Positions 24,343 to 32,492 of a stretch of 54,368 bases of DNA are shown in pieces. Below the pieces are notes generated by a model. That model ran no database searches. It was not told the origin of the DNA and saw nothing but the letters and a program-made list of their open reading frames with translations. How positions within the stretch are numbered: position 1 is the stretch's first letter; every line of letters starts with the position of its first letter. The position numbers and the translations under genes are program-made. The stretch comes from CAZWDO01 sp964632485 [NCBI: uncultured bacterium] (GTDB lineage: Bacteria > JAGOEH01): contig CAZWDO010000014.1 in the NCBI GenBank assembly GCA_964632485.1, positions 60,335-114,702 on the forward strand, read 5' to 3'.

Positions 24343-26095
24343 ACAGCGGCCTGGTCAGATTGTATATACCAATAAGGCCCGGTGCCGGGATTGTTATCGT
24401 TGCGTGCGTGTTTGTCCGGTTAAAGCGATTCGAATGTGTGATGGGCAGGCTTATGTGGTTGAAGAGCGTTGCATCGCTTGCGGCACATGTATCCGTGAAT
24501 GCCCCCAGAAGGCAAAAAGCTTTCGCAATGACATTGAACGGGTTATCCGCTTGCGCGATCGTAATTCATCTCTTGCGGTCAGTATTGCCCCTTCCTTTGC
24601 CGCTGTTTTTGAGGAATGGGAGCAGAAACGTTTGCCTTCGGCATTGCGAAAGCTGGGATTCGACTATGTGGCGGAAACCGCTCAGGGAGCATTCTTTGTA
24701 GCAGAGGCCAGCCATCGCCATGCCGCGAGTCATGCGAATCAATCGTGGATTACAACGGCCTGTCCGGCTGTTGTAAACTTTATCCGGGACTACCAACCCC
24801 AATACCTGGATTTATTGATTCCGGTCGTTTCTCCTATGGTCGCTCATGCCCGGCATTTAAAGCAATTTTTGGGAGAAAGCGTCAAAGTCGTTTTTATTGG
24901 ACCGTGTGTTGCAAAAAAAGCCGAAGCTGAGGAACCAATCGCTGCGCAATGGGTTGACGCTGTATTGACATTTAGTGAATTGCAGGAATGGATGGATAAT
25001 GAGAATTTGTCCCTTTCCGAACTTGAGGAGAGTGGTTTCGATGAAGGAGCCATAGGCAATTCACGTTATTTCCCCCTGTTAGGAGGCTTGGCAAAAACTG
25101 CCAGGGTTGATACGGACTCGTTATCTCCGCATGTTATGGCATTGAGTGGCATTGATGAGTTGACTGAGTTGGCGGAACATCTTTCGGGAAATAAAAACTC
25201 TCTGTTTATTGAACCCCTTTTTTGCCGCCATGGTTGCATCAATGGACCGGCTATCCACCGCCCTCGTAATTTGTTTTATCGTCGCCAGGCGTTGATGAAC
25301 TACGCGGACACTCATCCGGGAAGCAACCGAACCGCAGATACTTGGATTGAGATGAATACCCGGTTCCAGTTAGAAGCGGGACGAGTGGCGCAAACATTTA
25401 GTGAGGACAGAATTCGGCAGGTTCTGGGAGAAATCGGACAAGTTAATGAAGCCGACCAGCTCAACTGTGGAGCGTGTGGATACCCGACCTGCCGCGATCG
25501 CGCAGTCGCTGTGCTGCAAGGCATGGCGGTTCCCGAAATGTGTATTCCCTATATGCGGCGCTTGGCTGAAAGGCGGACCGATAAAATTATCGAGTCAAGC
25601 CCTAATGGAATTGTCATTTTGGATGACCAGTTACGAATACTAAGTATGAATCCCGCATTCCGCCGTAATTTTATGTGTTCCGAAGCCGTTTTGGGAAAAC
25701 CCATCGCCTATTTGATTGATCCGGATCCGTTTGAACAGTTGTCCAGTGGCGCCCAGGAGTTGATAGAAGCTACCGTAAAGTACGATCAGTATCATATTAT
25801 TTGTCATCAAATTATGTATCAATTACAGCAGGAAAGACAGTTCGTAGGGATTTTTGTCAATGTCACCCATGTAATTAGCAATCAGCAGAATTTGGCGCAA
25901 TTACGGGAGCAAACAGTCGATAAAGCCAGGGCTTTGTTAGCCCATCAGGTTTCCATGGCCCAGCAACTCACCAAATTTTTGGGCGAAAGCACCGCGGAAG
26001 GTGAAGAACTGGTAGCGCATTTGTTGCGACTGGCTGAGACTGAACCGGATGCTTCAGTAAAAGGACAGATATGGGAAACTTATACATTGAAGTAG
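24332..26095 (+). CDS. hydS: PAS-containing sensory [FeFe] hydrogenase (HydS, group C type)
   Basis: 587 residues from GTG 24332, with AGGGAG 5 nt before it; it overlaps hydA by 11 bp. Two N-terminal [4Fe-4S] motifs (CRDCYRCVRVCPVKAI; CIACGTCIRECPQKAK) lead to an H-cluster domain with altered loops: L1 TTACPAVVNFI, L2 IGPCVAKKAEAEE, L3 LFCRHGCINGPAI. Next is a further Fe-S domain (NCGACGYPTCRDRAVAV), then a PAS domain (about 410-510, IIESSPNGIVILDDQLRILS) and a helical tail. This is the layout of HydS sensory hydrogenases, thought to sense H2 or redox state and signal to the phosphatase encoded next. Confidence 0.9.
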   Translation: MEREQRPGQIVYTNKARCRDCYRCVRVCPVKAIRMCDGQAYVVEERCIACGTCIRECPQKAKSFRNDIERVIRLRDRNSSLAVSIAPSFAAVFEEWEQKRLPSALRKLGFDYVAETAQGAFFVAEASHRHAASHANQSWITTACPAVVNFIRDYQPQYLDLLIPVVSPMVAHARHLKQFLGESVKVVFIGPCVAKKAEAEEPIAAQWVDAVLTFSELQEWMDNENLSLSELEESGFDEGAIGNSRYFPLLGGLAKTARVDTDSLSPHVMALSGIDELTELAEHLSGNKNSLFIEPLFCRHGCINGPAIHRPRNLFYRRQALMNYADTHPGSNRTADTWIEMNTRFQLEAGRVAQTFSEDRIRQVLGEIGQVNEADQLNCGACGYPTCRDRAVAVLQGMAVPEMCIPYMRRLAERRTDKIIESSPNGIVILDDQLRILSMNPAFRRNFMCSEAVLGKPIAYLIDPDPFEQLSSGAQELIEATVKYDQYHIICHQIMYQLQQERQFVGIFVNVTHVISNQQNLAQLREQTVDKARALLAHQVSMAQQLTKFLGESTAEGEELVAHLLRLAETEPDASVKGQIWETYTLK

Positions 26096-27231
26096 GCTCG
26101 ATGCAGAGCGCCAAAAAAAACGGATCGTTGTGCGGGGATTTAGTCAGCGCTGTTAGAACTCCCTATGCCACAACATTGATTGTGGCCGATGGTTTGGGAA
26201 GCGGTTGCCGGGCGCATCTTTCAGCGACTATGTATGTTGCGCGTATGTCGCGTCTGCTGCAATTGGGATTCTCTTTCCGACAAGCATTTTCGCGAATTAT
26301 CGAGACTCTCCATGCTGTTCGGGGTGGGGATTCTCCTTATACAGCCCTGACAGCGGTAAATATTTTAAACGATGGGGTGGCCACGGTGTTGAGTTATGAA
26401 ATGCCACCCCCTGTCTGGATTGGCTACCGGCTGGCTTCCCCGGTTGTGTTGCGTTCGATTATATCAAATAATGCTGTTTTCGCTGAAGGTTACGCCCAAT
26501 TGGAACCCGGCGAGGGTATTCTGGTAGTAAGCGACGGGATTACACAATCCGGTATTGGCTTGGGCAGGGGTGACGGATGGGGGATTGATGGAGTCGTCAA
26601 GTTTCTCAATGATCATCTTAGTCAGGGGGTCGGCTGGCGGCAACTCCCTGGATTAGTTCATCTGCAGGCCCGACGGAATTGGGGTGAGCATAGTGGAGAT
26701 GATTGCACGGTAAGTATGGCGTTGGCTCGCCATGAAGTTGCTGTAAAAATAGTAACGGGTCCGCCGCTTGATCGGCATCAGGATATATCTGTTATTCAAA
26801 ACCTGCTGGAGTTTGAAGGAGAGCGCGTGATTTGCGGAGCGACAACAGCCAAGATTGCCGCCCGATGTGTCGGAAAAAATCTTAGGGTGCAGCAAGGGAA
26901 AATTCCGGCATGGGCCCCTCCCCGCTATTATTTAGAGGGCTTCGATGTTGTGACCGAAGGGGCAATCACTTTAAACCAGGTCTATAATATGTGGGAGGAG
27001 GAGCTGGAGGGGCAAACCCCCGAATCAATAGAAGAAAATAGTTCTTTATTGCTGTTACACTTATTGAAGCAGGCGGATCGGGTCCTTTTCACCGTTGGAA
27101 TGGCCGCTAATCCGGCCAATGAGCATCTGTCGTTTCAACAGGTAGGGCTGATGAAACGAAAGGAAATTGTCTATCTTTTGTCGGAAAAACTGCGAGCTTC
27201 CGGGAAAATTGTGACTATTGAATTTGTGTAA
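26071..27231 (+). CDS. SpoIIE-type phosphatase paired with HydS
   Basis: 386 residues, overlapping hydS by 25 bp. Residues 1-215 form a SpoIIE/PP2C-like domain (GDLVSAVRTPYATTLIVADG; ILVVSDGITQSG; HSGDDCTVSMAL). The C-terminal 170 residues are a second domain (CGATTAKIAARCVGK; LEGFDVVTEGAITLNQVYNM) that I associate with phosphatases encoded beside HydS hydrogenases, but for which I know no set function. There is no PAS or GAF of its own, so the sensory input is presumably HydS. It is the last gene of the operon, followed by a weak terminator-like hairpin. Confidence 0.85.
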   Translation: MGNLYIEVGSMQSAKKNGSLCGDLVSAVRTPYATTLIVADGLGSGCRAHLSATMYVARMSRLLQLGFSFRQAFSRIIETLHAVRGGDSPYTALTAVNILNDGVATVLSYEMPPPVWIGYRLASPVVLRSIISNNAVFAEGYAQLEPGEGILVVSDGITQSGIGLGRGDGWGIDGVVKFLNDHLSQGVGWRQLPGLVHLQARRNWGEHSGDDCTVSMALARHEVAVKIVTGPPLDRHQDISVIQNLLEFEGERVICGATTAKIAARCVGKNLRVQQGKIPAWAPPRYYLEGFDVVTEGAITLNQVYNMWEEELEGQTPESIEENSSLLLLHLLKQADRVLFTVGMAANPANEHLSFQQVGLMKRKEIVYLLSEKLRASGKIVTIEFV

Positions 27232-27232
27232 A

Positions 27233-27253
27233 CCGAAAACTCGGAGTTTTTTT
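27233..27253 (+). terminator. Probable intrinsic terminator of the hydrogenase operon
   Basis: CCGAAAACTCGG, or alternatively AAAACT-CGG-AGTTTT, directly after the phosphatase stop, followed by seven T. The stems are short, so termination may be partial. Confidence 0.5.
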
Positions 27254-27263
27254 AAAATATGGC

Positions 27264-27291
27264 TTGACATTTAAAAAAAAATTGCTATATT
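27264..27291 (+). promoter_or_regulatory. Sigma70-type promoter of rplU-rpmA
   Basis: TTGACA (27264-27269), 16 bp, TATATT (27286-27291), 42 bp before the rplU ATG. Confidence 0.75.
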
Positions 27292-27333
27292 AACACCTCT
27301 GAACCATTTTTATAAAAGAGGAGGAATATCCCT

Positions 27334-27678
27334 ATGTATGCCATCGTATCCGCTCAAGGTGTGCAATACAAAGTTCATGAAGGAATGAAAATTCGCGCCG
27401 ACTATATAATCGACGATAATCTGGAAGAATTAGCGGCTGGAACTCAACTTACGATTCCAACCGTCATTATGCTTTCGACTGGAGAACATTCGATTTTTGG
27501 CAAACCTGTCATTGAGGGCGCTGCTGTCGAAGCTGAAGTCGTGAACTATAGTAAAGGTGAAAAAATTGTTGTGTTTAAGAAAAAACGTCGTAAAGGCTAT
27601 TCCAAAAAACAGGGACATCGCCAAAAATATACGATGCTGAAGATTAACAAAATCAATGTACCGGAAGGTTTGTTCTAA
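27334..27678 (+). CDS. rplU: Large-subunit ribosomal protein bL21
   Basis: 114 residues, slightly longer than the usual 103. MYAIVSAQGVQYKVHEGMKI at the start and FKKKRRKGYSKKQGHRQKYT in the C-terminal half are typical bL21, which binds 23S rRNA near bL20. GAGGAGG lies before the ATG. rpmA follows after 16 bp, the usual rplU-rpmA order, although obg does not follow here. Confidence 0.97.
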   Translation: MYAIVSAQGVQYKVHEGMKIRADYIIDDNLEELAAGTQLTIPTVIMLSTGEHSIFGKPVIEGAAVEAEVVNYSKGEKIVVFKKKRRKGYSKKQGHRQKYTMLKINKINVPEGLF

Positions 27679-27694
27679 CTTAGGAGATTGAATT

Positions 27695-27952
27695 ATGGCT
27701 CATAAAAAAGGTGTCGGAAGCTCCCGCAATGGTCGGGATAGTAATAGCCAGAGGTTAGGGATCAAGGTCCATGACGGGCAGATCATTCGGACTGGGGGAA
27801 TTATTATCAGACAGCGTGGGACTGCTATCCATCCCGGGTCGAATGTTGGCAAAGGGAAAGATGATACGTTGTTTGCCCTGGCTGATGGTATTGTCCGATT
27901 TGAACGATTTGGCGATTGCAAAAAGCGCGTCTGCGTATATCCTGTTGAATAA
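27695..27952 (+). CDS. rpmA: Large-subunit ribosomal protein bL27
   Basis: 85 residues. [20 protein letters not shown] is the conserved flexible N-terminus that reaches the peptidyl-transferase centre, and [20 protein letters not shown] is the family core. No N-terminal pre-sequence of the Firmicutes kind is present. TAGGAG precedes the ATG. A terminator follows at once. Confidence 0.98.
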   Translation: MAHKKGVGSSRNGRDSNSQRLGIKVHDGQIIRTGGIIIRQRGTAIHPGSNVGKGKDDTLFALADGIVRFERFGDCKKRVCVYPVE

Positions 27953-27961
27953 AAAAATTAG

Positions 27962-27988
27962 AAGGGCCGCTGTTTTACGGCGGCCTTT
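27962..27988 (+). terminator. Hairpin terminator after rpmA
   Basis: GGCCGC (27965-27970) pairs with GCGGCC (27980-27985), extended by A-T pairs outside and T-G, G-C, T-A pairs inside. TTTATT follows. The T-run is short. The next gene begins 12 nt later. Confidence 0.65.
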
Positions 27989-27999
27989 ATTGCAGGTTT

Positions 28000-29250
28000 A
28001 TGGAACAACTTGAAGTACTAAATCTAATTGCTGACATCTCTTTTCAAATTTCACAAAATCCCGATATCAATTTAGTGTTGAATAGTGTATTGGATAATAT
28101 TCAATCCGTACTCCATGCGAACCGCACTTCGATTATGTTTCCCGACGAGAACCGCGAGTTTCTATATATCAAGGCGGGGCAAGGTTTCGAGCAGGGGGCG
28201 ATAGGCGCCATCCGGGTAAAATTCTGGCAGGGTATTGCCGGCTATGTGGCTGCTACCCAGACGCCGTTATTTTTAACGCACGCCGATGATTTCGCGCGTT
28301 TTGGCATCACTCATGATCCCCTTCGCTACAAACAGATGTCAGCTATCAGCGTGCCAATTATCTACAAACAAACCTTATTGGGTGTTTTAAATTTAAATGA
28401 TAAAAGTGAAGGCAATCTTTTTACCGAATTGGATTTCACTTTGGCGCAAATTATTTCGAATCAAGCGGCCATTGCGATCAACAATTCAATTATGATGCAG
28501 CATTATTCGGAAAAAGTGCGTCTGGAGCAATCGATCCTTATTGCCCGTGAAATTCAACAACATTTTTTCCCCAAGGAATCGCCGTTTATTGACGGCTTTG
28601 AAATTGAAAGCTGGGCTAAAACATGTGATGAAACCGGGGGAGATTATTACGATTATATCAAATATTACGATCATAGTCTGGCTTTTGTAATCGGCGATGT
28701 TGCCGGTCATGGCATTGGCGCTGCTTTGGTTATGGCTTCCGCTCGCGCAGCTTTGCATGCATTTGTCGAGAATGAACACGATATTAAACAAGTATTTTAT
28801 AAATTGAATAATTTGTTAGAAAGCAATCTCGAGTATTCCAATTTTATGACCATGCTGATTCTTTTACTGGATATTCCCAACAACAGTTTTCGCTATATCA
28901 GCGCGGGTCATGAAGGCCCCGTGTTTTACCAGGCGAAAACGGATACTATTAAGATTTTTCCCAGTTCCGGCCTGGCGATGGGTATTATGAATAATATACA
29001 GTATGGCCTTTCAGAGCCCATTAAGATGGCTTCCGGTGATTTTCTCATGCTTCTTACGGATGGCCTGTTTGAAGTGCATAATAAAAAGCAGGAAATTCTC
29101 GGTTTGCCGCGTCTTCTCTCTTTTATCAGAAAACATGGAAAACTCTCTATGATTGAATTAAAGCAAAAATTAATTGATTTCTGGTTGGAATTTCGGACTG
29201 ATATGCCTCAGGAAGATGATATTTCTTTAGTTTTAATTAAAAAAAATTAA
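28000..29250 (+). CDS. GAF plus SpoIIE/RsbU-type PP2C phosphatase
   Basis: 416 residues. An N-terminal GAF domain (about 10-165; FWQGIAGYVAATQTPLFLTH, SVPIIYKQTLLGVLNLN) is linked by a helix (LEQSILIAREIQQHFFP) to a SpoIIE/RsbU catalytic domain with GGDYYDY, IGDVAGHGIG, LTDGLFEVH and QEDDISLV. It is the third phosphatase of this superfamily in the window, and like the others it has no anti-sigma or anti-anti-sigma gene beside it. The start has only a weak CAGG and lies 12 nt after the rpmA hairpin, so expression may depend on read-through or on a promoter I cannot see. Confidence 0.9.
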   Translation: MEQLEVLNLIADISFQISQNPDINLVLNSVLDNIQSVLHANRTSIMFPDENREFLYIKAGQGFEQGAIGAIRVKFWQGIAGYVAATQTPLFLTHADDFARFGITHDPLRYKQMSAISVPIIYKQTLLGVLNLNDKSEGNLFTELDFTLAQIISNQAAIAINNSIMMQHYSEKVRLEQSILIAREIQQHFFPKESPFIDGFEIESWAKTCDETGGDYYDYIKYYDHSLAFVIGDVAGHGIGAALVMASARAALHAFVENEHDIKQVFYKLNNLLESNLEYSNFMTMLILLLDIPNNSFRYISAGHEGPVFYQAKTDTIKIFPSSGLAMGIMNNIQYGLSEPIKMASGDFLMLLTDGLFEVHNKKQEILGLPRLLSFIRKHGKLSMIELKQKLIDFWLEFRTDMPQEDDISLVLIKKN

Positions 29251-29268
29251 ACACTGTAAAAATTTATC

Positions 29269-29297
29269 TTGACAGCTTCATCTTTTTTTATTATTCT
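29269..29297 (+). promoter_or_regulatory. Sigma70-type promoter of the FlgM-like gene
   Basis: TTGACA (29269-29274), 17 bp, TATTCT (29292-29297), 31 bp before the ATG. Confidence 0.65.
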
Positions 29298-29327
29298 ATT
29301 TGGTAAAGACGAAACAAAGGTGCAGTG

Positions 29328-29666
29328 ATGGAAATACAACCCGGCAATGGACAGAAAATTTCAATTTATAAAACAAATGAGCCGCCCGAAAAAAAGGAAA
29401 AAGCCACTCAGGCCAGAATATCGCGTTCGGCCGTTCCCGGTGATCGGGTCGAAATTTCAGCCAAAGCCGTTAATGCCTGGCAAAGTAAACAGGATAATGC
29501 AAGTTTTTTAAATTTGGCCCAAAATCAACTTGAGACCCCATCCCGCGGAGAATATCTGAACGAAATTAAAGAACGTATTCAGAATAAAACCTATGAAAAT
29601 TCGGATCAGTATCAATCCCTAGCGGCGACTTTTTTGTCGACCTGGAGCGATAATGAGTCAAGCTAA
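29328..29666 (+). CDS. flgM: FlgM-like anti-sigma-28 factor
   Basis: 112 residues from ATG 29328 (AAAGG 8 nt before; a GTG one codon earlier is possible). The N-terminal 35 residues are polar and probably disordered. Then come DRVEISAKAVNAW and EYLNEIKERIQNKTYENSDQ, matching the FlgM core in which the C-terminal helices hold sigma28 (FliA) until the flagellar hook is complete. No other flagellar gene lies in the window, but the chemotaxis operon follows 0.7 kb later. The 3' end overlaps the next gene by 14 bp. Confidence 0.75.
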   Translation: MEIQPGNGQKISIYKTNEPPEKKEKATQARISRSAVPGDRVEISAKAVNAWQSKQDNASFLNLAQNQLETPSRGEYLNEIKERIQNKTYENSDQYQSLAATFLSTWSDNESS

Positions 29667-30279
29667 CCGCATTATTCGCTTGTGTAACCGGTGTATTCGA
29701 CGGGAAAAAGAGAAATACAACGCGACCATTCACAGAGAATGTGTGGAAACTCGGCTGACCCGTTGGGATTGCAATTATTATTTTTGTAAAATTCAGGATC
29801 GCTATCGGATCGGACGCCATACCTATCCGATTGATGTATTGGGTTATAATGAACAGTACACCCATGAGTCCGTCCAGTTTTCCGGACGCTGCTTCTGGCA
29901 AAAAAATACGCCGAGGGAAGGCCATATAGCTATATTGCCTGTATATTTAATCGAATACTCTCCCAAAGACCGAACTATCAGTATGGTTACCAGTATTCTG
30001 ACGGACAACCAGTCGGGATCGTTTTCGCTGACAGGGCTTAACAGTCAGGGAGAATATTATTTAGCGTTTAAAATGGATGATATCAATATTTCTATTTGCC
30101 AGCGGCGCGGAGTGGTGACAGGACATGAATGCCAACTCTGTTTTCAAAACCAGGTGAAGAGTACTCGTGAATTCGCCCATCAGATTCGATGTCGAAAAGC
30201 TAACATTATTCAGGAACATTCATTTGAATTCGTTGAATCCCGTCAATTATATCGCAAGATTCATCCAATTTTTAATTAA
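29653..30279 (+). CDS. Cys-containing unknown between flgM-like gene and cheW
   Basis: 208 residues, not recognised. A CNRC at residues 11-14 with a third cysteine at 30, and a late HECQLC, suggest a metal or zinc site. A middle stretch (NQSGSFSLTGLNSQGEYYLA) reads like a beta-sandwich segment. There is no signal peptide or membrane helix. It overlaps the FlgM-like gene, so it is probably co-translated with it, and it precedes the cheW promoter. A role in flagellar or chemotaxis control is inferred only from position. Confidence 0.65.
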   Translation: MSQANRIIRLCNRCIRREKEKYNATIHRECVETRLTRWDCNYYFCKIQDRYRIGRHTYPIDVLGYNEQYTHESVQFSGRCFWQKNTPREGHIAILPVYLIEYSPKDRTISMVTSILTDNQSGSFSLTGLNSQGEYYLAFKMDDINISICQRRGVVTGHECQLCFQNQVKSTREFAHQIRCRKANIIQEHSFEFVESRQLYRKIHPIFN

Positions 30280-30292
30280 AACGAAAAATAAC

Positions 30293-30321
30293 TTGACAAT
30301 TTTTTTTTGTCATGTTATATT
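30293..30321 (+). promoter_or_regulatory. Sigma70-type promoter of the chemotaxis operon
   Basis: TTGACA (30293-30298), 17 bp, TATATT (30316-30321), 27 bp before the cheW ATG. It fits the housekeeping consensus and not the sigma28 type. Confidence 0.75.
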
Positions 30322-30348
30322 GTTAAAAAATGAGATTGGAGGCCTCTA

Positions 30349-30840
30349 ATGGAAGAATTAGAGATCTTAAAACACCAACTGATCAAGGAAGAACATACTA
30401 AAGTTGAAACACTGAAACTTGTTTCTTTTAAGATTGGTGAAGAAGAATTCGCGATCGACATTCTTTTAGTGCAGGAAATCATTAAATTGATGGATATAAC
30501 CCGCGTACCGCGATCGCCGGGTTATGTGGAAGGCGTCATCAATTTGCGCGGCCGGGTGATTCCGGTTATCAATATTCGTAAGCGTTTAACCCTGCCCCCG
30601 CGCGAGTTTGATAAAGATACCAAAATTGTCGTTATTGATTTGGCAAAAAAAACGCTGGGATTTATTGTTGATTCCGTTTCGGAAGTGATTGAAATTGAAA
30701 AAAGTACCATTGAACCGCCTCCCTCCGTGATGGGGGAAGTGGATTCCCAATTTATTTCCGGCGTGGGAAAATTGGCGGATCGGCTTCTGGTTCTAATGGA
30801 TCTTGAGAAAGTATTATCCCGCGATTATCAGAGTGTTTGA
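30349..30840 (+). CDS. cheW: Chemotaxis coupling protein CheW
   Basis: 163 residues. After about 20 extra N-terminal residues comes the SH3-like CheW domain: LKLVSFKIGEEEFAIDILLV, EGVINLRGRVIPVINIRKRL and VDSVSEVIEI. CheW links receptors to the CheA kinase at the membrane. First gene of the chemotaxis operon, with its own promoter, and 10 bp before cheR. Neither CheA nor a receptor gene is in the window, so these must be elsewhere. Confidence 0.95.
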   Translation: MEELEILKHQLIKEEHTKVETLKLVSFKIGEEEFAIDILLVQEIIKLMDITRVPRSPGYVEGVINLRGRVIPVINIRKRLTLPPREFDKDTKIVVIDLAKKTLGFIVDSVSEVIEIEKSTIEPPPSVMGEVDSQFISGVGKLADRLLVLMDLEKVLSRDYQSV

Positions 30841-30850
30841 CAGGGGAGCC

Positions 30851-31705
30851 ATGCAACAACTTGCTTTTCGGCGTGAAGTTCAACTCACGAGTGAAGAATT
30901 CAATCTTTTAAGAGATTATATTTATGAACAGACCGGCATACAATTTAGTGATACGAAAATGTACTTGTTAAATAACCGATTGAACAAACGGTTAATTGAA
31001 ACCGGTTGCGCAACATATAAAGATTACTATTATTATCTTAAATATGATAATTCAGGCAATGAGTTTACCCATTTACTCAATGTCATAACGACCAATGAAA
31101 CCAGTTTTTTTCGTACTGATTTTCAATTGGAGGCATTTACCAGTTATATTCTGCCAACCCTTGTAGCAAAAAAAAAAAATACAGGATCCCATCGGATTAA
31201 TATCTGGAGCGCAGGGTGCAGCACGGGCGAAGAGCCCTATACCCTTGCTATTTTGATGATGGAAATGCGACTGCATCAGAGTTACGATATCGAAATATTC
31301 GCCAATGATATTAGTGATCGAGTATTAAGCACTGCTCGCGAAGGTATCTATAATCGACTATCGCTGAGGAATGCGTCCGAAGAAATTATCCAACGTTATT
31401 TTAATGCATTACCCAATAATCAGTTTCAAATAAAGAGCGAGGTTAAGCGACTGATTAAGTTTCAATTCGGCAATCTGAGCAAACCCATTACATTACTGCT
31501 GGCTCGCGACCGAGATATGATTTTCTGCCGCAATGTGATGATTTATTTCGGCCAGGATGCTCGAATTAAAACGGTCAAAATGTTTCATGACAAGCTGGCG
31601 CAGGAAGGATTTCTGATTATCGGCCATTCTGAAACGTTGCATGGCATTAGTACTGCATATAAAATCGTTCACCATGAAAAAGCGATTTTTTATCAAAAAA
31701 CATAA
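30851..31705 (+). CDS. cheR: Chemotaxis protein methyltransferase CheR
   Basis: 284 residues from ATG 30851, which has GGGGAG 4 nt before it; longer in-frame starts lie inside cheW. The N-terminal helical domain includes FNLLRDYIYEQTGIQFSD and TTNETSFFR. The SAM domain has IWSAGCSTGEEPYTLAILMM, EIFANDIS and DMIFCRNVMIYF. It methylates receptor glutamates for adaptation, opposing CheB encoded downstream. 12 bp before the next response regulator. Confidence 0.95.
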   Translation: MQQLAFRREVQLTSEEFNLLRDYIYEQTGIQFSDTKMYLLNNRLNKRLIETGCATYKDYYYYLKYDNSGNEFTHLLNVITTNETSFFRTDFQLEAFTSYILPTLVAKKKNTGSHRINIWSAGCSTGEEPYTLAILMMEMRLHQSYDIEIFANDISDRVLSTAREGIYNRLSLRNASEEIIQRYFNALPNNQFQIKSEVKRLIKFQFGNLSKPITLLLARDRDMIFCRNVMIYFGQDARIKTVKMFHDKLAQEGFLIIGHSETLHGISTAYKIVHHEKAIFYQKT

Positions 31706-31717
31706 GTGGTAGGAATT

Positions 31718-32095
31718 ATGAGTAAACGAATTTTATTTGTTGATGATTCGGAGACGATTCGAAAATTCATCTCGTTTGGTTTGAGAATGAGAGGATTTCA
31801 GCTTTTTTTAGCCAGTGACGGGCAGGAAGCTTTGGAAAAACTGGCGCAAAACGAAGTCGAACTGATCATAACCGATCTGAATATGCCGAATATGGACGGA
31901 TTTGAATTGATCACTAATTTGCGCCAGGATAGTGTGTACAAGCATATTCCCATTATTGTCCTAACAACGGAAAGTCAACAGGAGGAACGAATCCGCGCGA
32001 TAAATTCAGGCGCTAATTCATATCTGATCAAGCCTTTTAAAATCGATGTCATTGTTCAAGAAATAGAAAATTTGTTAGCAACGATCATTAAATAA
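31718..32095 (+). CDS. Stand-alone response regulator (CheY-like), first of two
   Basis: 125 residues from ATG 31718 (AGG-AAT upstream), a single receiver domain. Acidic pocket Asp9/Asp10 (FVDDSETIRKF), phosphoacceptor Asp53 (LIITDLNMPNMDGFELI), conserved Thr in VLTTES and Lys in LIKPF. It has no output domain. It differs clearly from the canonical CheY 12 bp downstream, so it may be a phosphate sink or have another target. Confidence 0.88.
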   Translation: MSKRILFVDDSETIRKFISFGLRMRGFQLFLASDGQEALEKLAQNEVELIITDLNMPNMDGFELITNLRQDSVYKHIPIIVLTTESQQEERIRAINSGANSYLIKPFKIDVIVQEIENLLATIIK

Positions 32096-32107
32096 GGAGG
32101 ATTCTCT

Positions 32108-32479
32108 ATGGCTCAACTCAGAATTTTGGCGGTCGATGATTCAGCTACCATGCGCAGAATTATCGTTAATACATTAAAACGGGCCGGATTCGAAGATGTT
32201 GTTGAGGCAACCGATGGTAAAGATGCGTTGGCTAAATTGGCCAGTGAAAGCGTTAATTTTATAATAACTGACTGGAATATGCCTGAAATGGACGGACTCA
32301 GCTTTGTAAAAACCGTCCGTTCGGACCCCGCCCTTAAAGATATTCCCATTTTAATGGTTACGACCCGCAGTGTTAAAGACGATATCATTGAAGCGATGAA
32401 AGCCGGTGTTAATAATTATATTGTGAAACCTTTTACACCGCAAACGTTAAAAGAAAAAATCGATAAAATTATGGCCTGA
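32108..32479 (+). CDS. cheY: Chemotaxis response regulator CheY
   Basis: 123 residues. AVDDSATMRRIIVNTLKRAG, Asp55 in IITDWNMPEMDGLSFVKTVR, VTTRS and YIVKPFTPQTLKEKI are near-textbook CheY, which when phosphorylated binds the flagellar switch. AAGGAGG stands 8 nt before the ATG, the strongest ribosome site of the operon. Confidence 0.95.
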   Translation: MAQLRILAVDDSATMRRIIVNTLKRAGFEDVVEATDGKDALAKLASESVNFIITDWNMPEMDGLSFVKTVRSDPALKDIPILMVTTRSVKDDIIEAMKAGVNNYIVKPFTPQTLKEKIDKIMA

Positions 32480-32492
32480 TAACGGATAATCC

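Noticed and set aside
24330-24930. Overlapping plus-strand frames of 123 and 104 codons
   Set aside because: They are shadows of hydS, whose iron-sulfur motifs are in the other frame.
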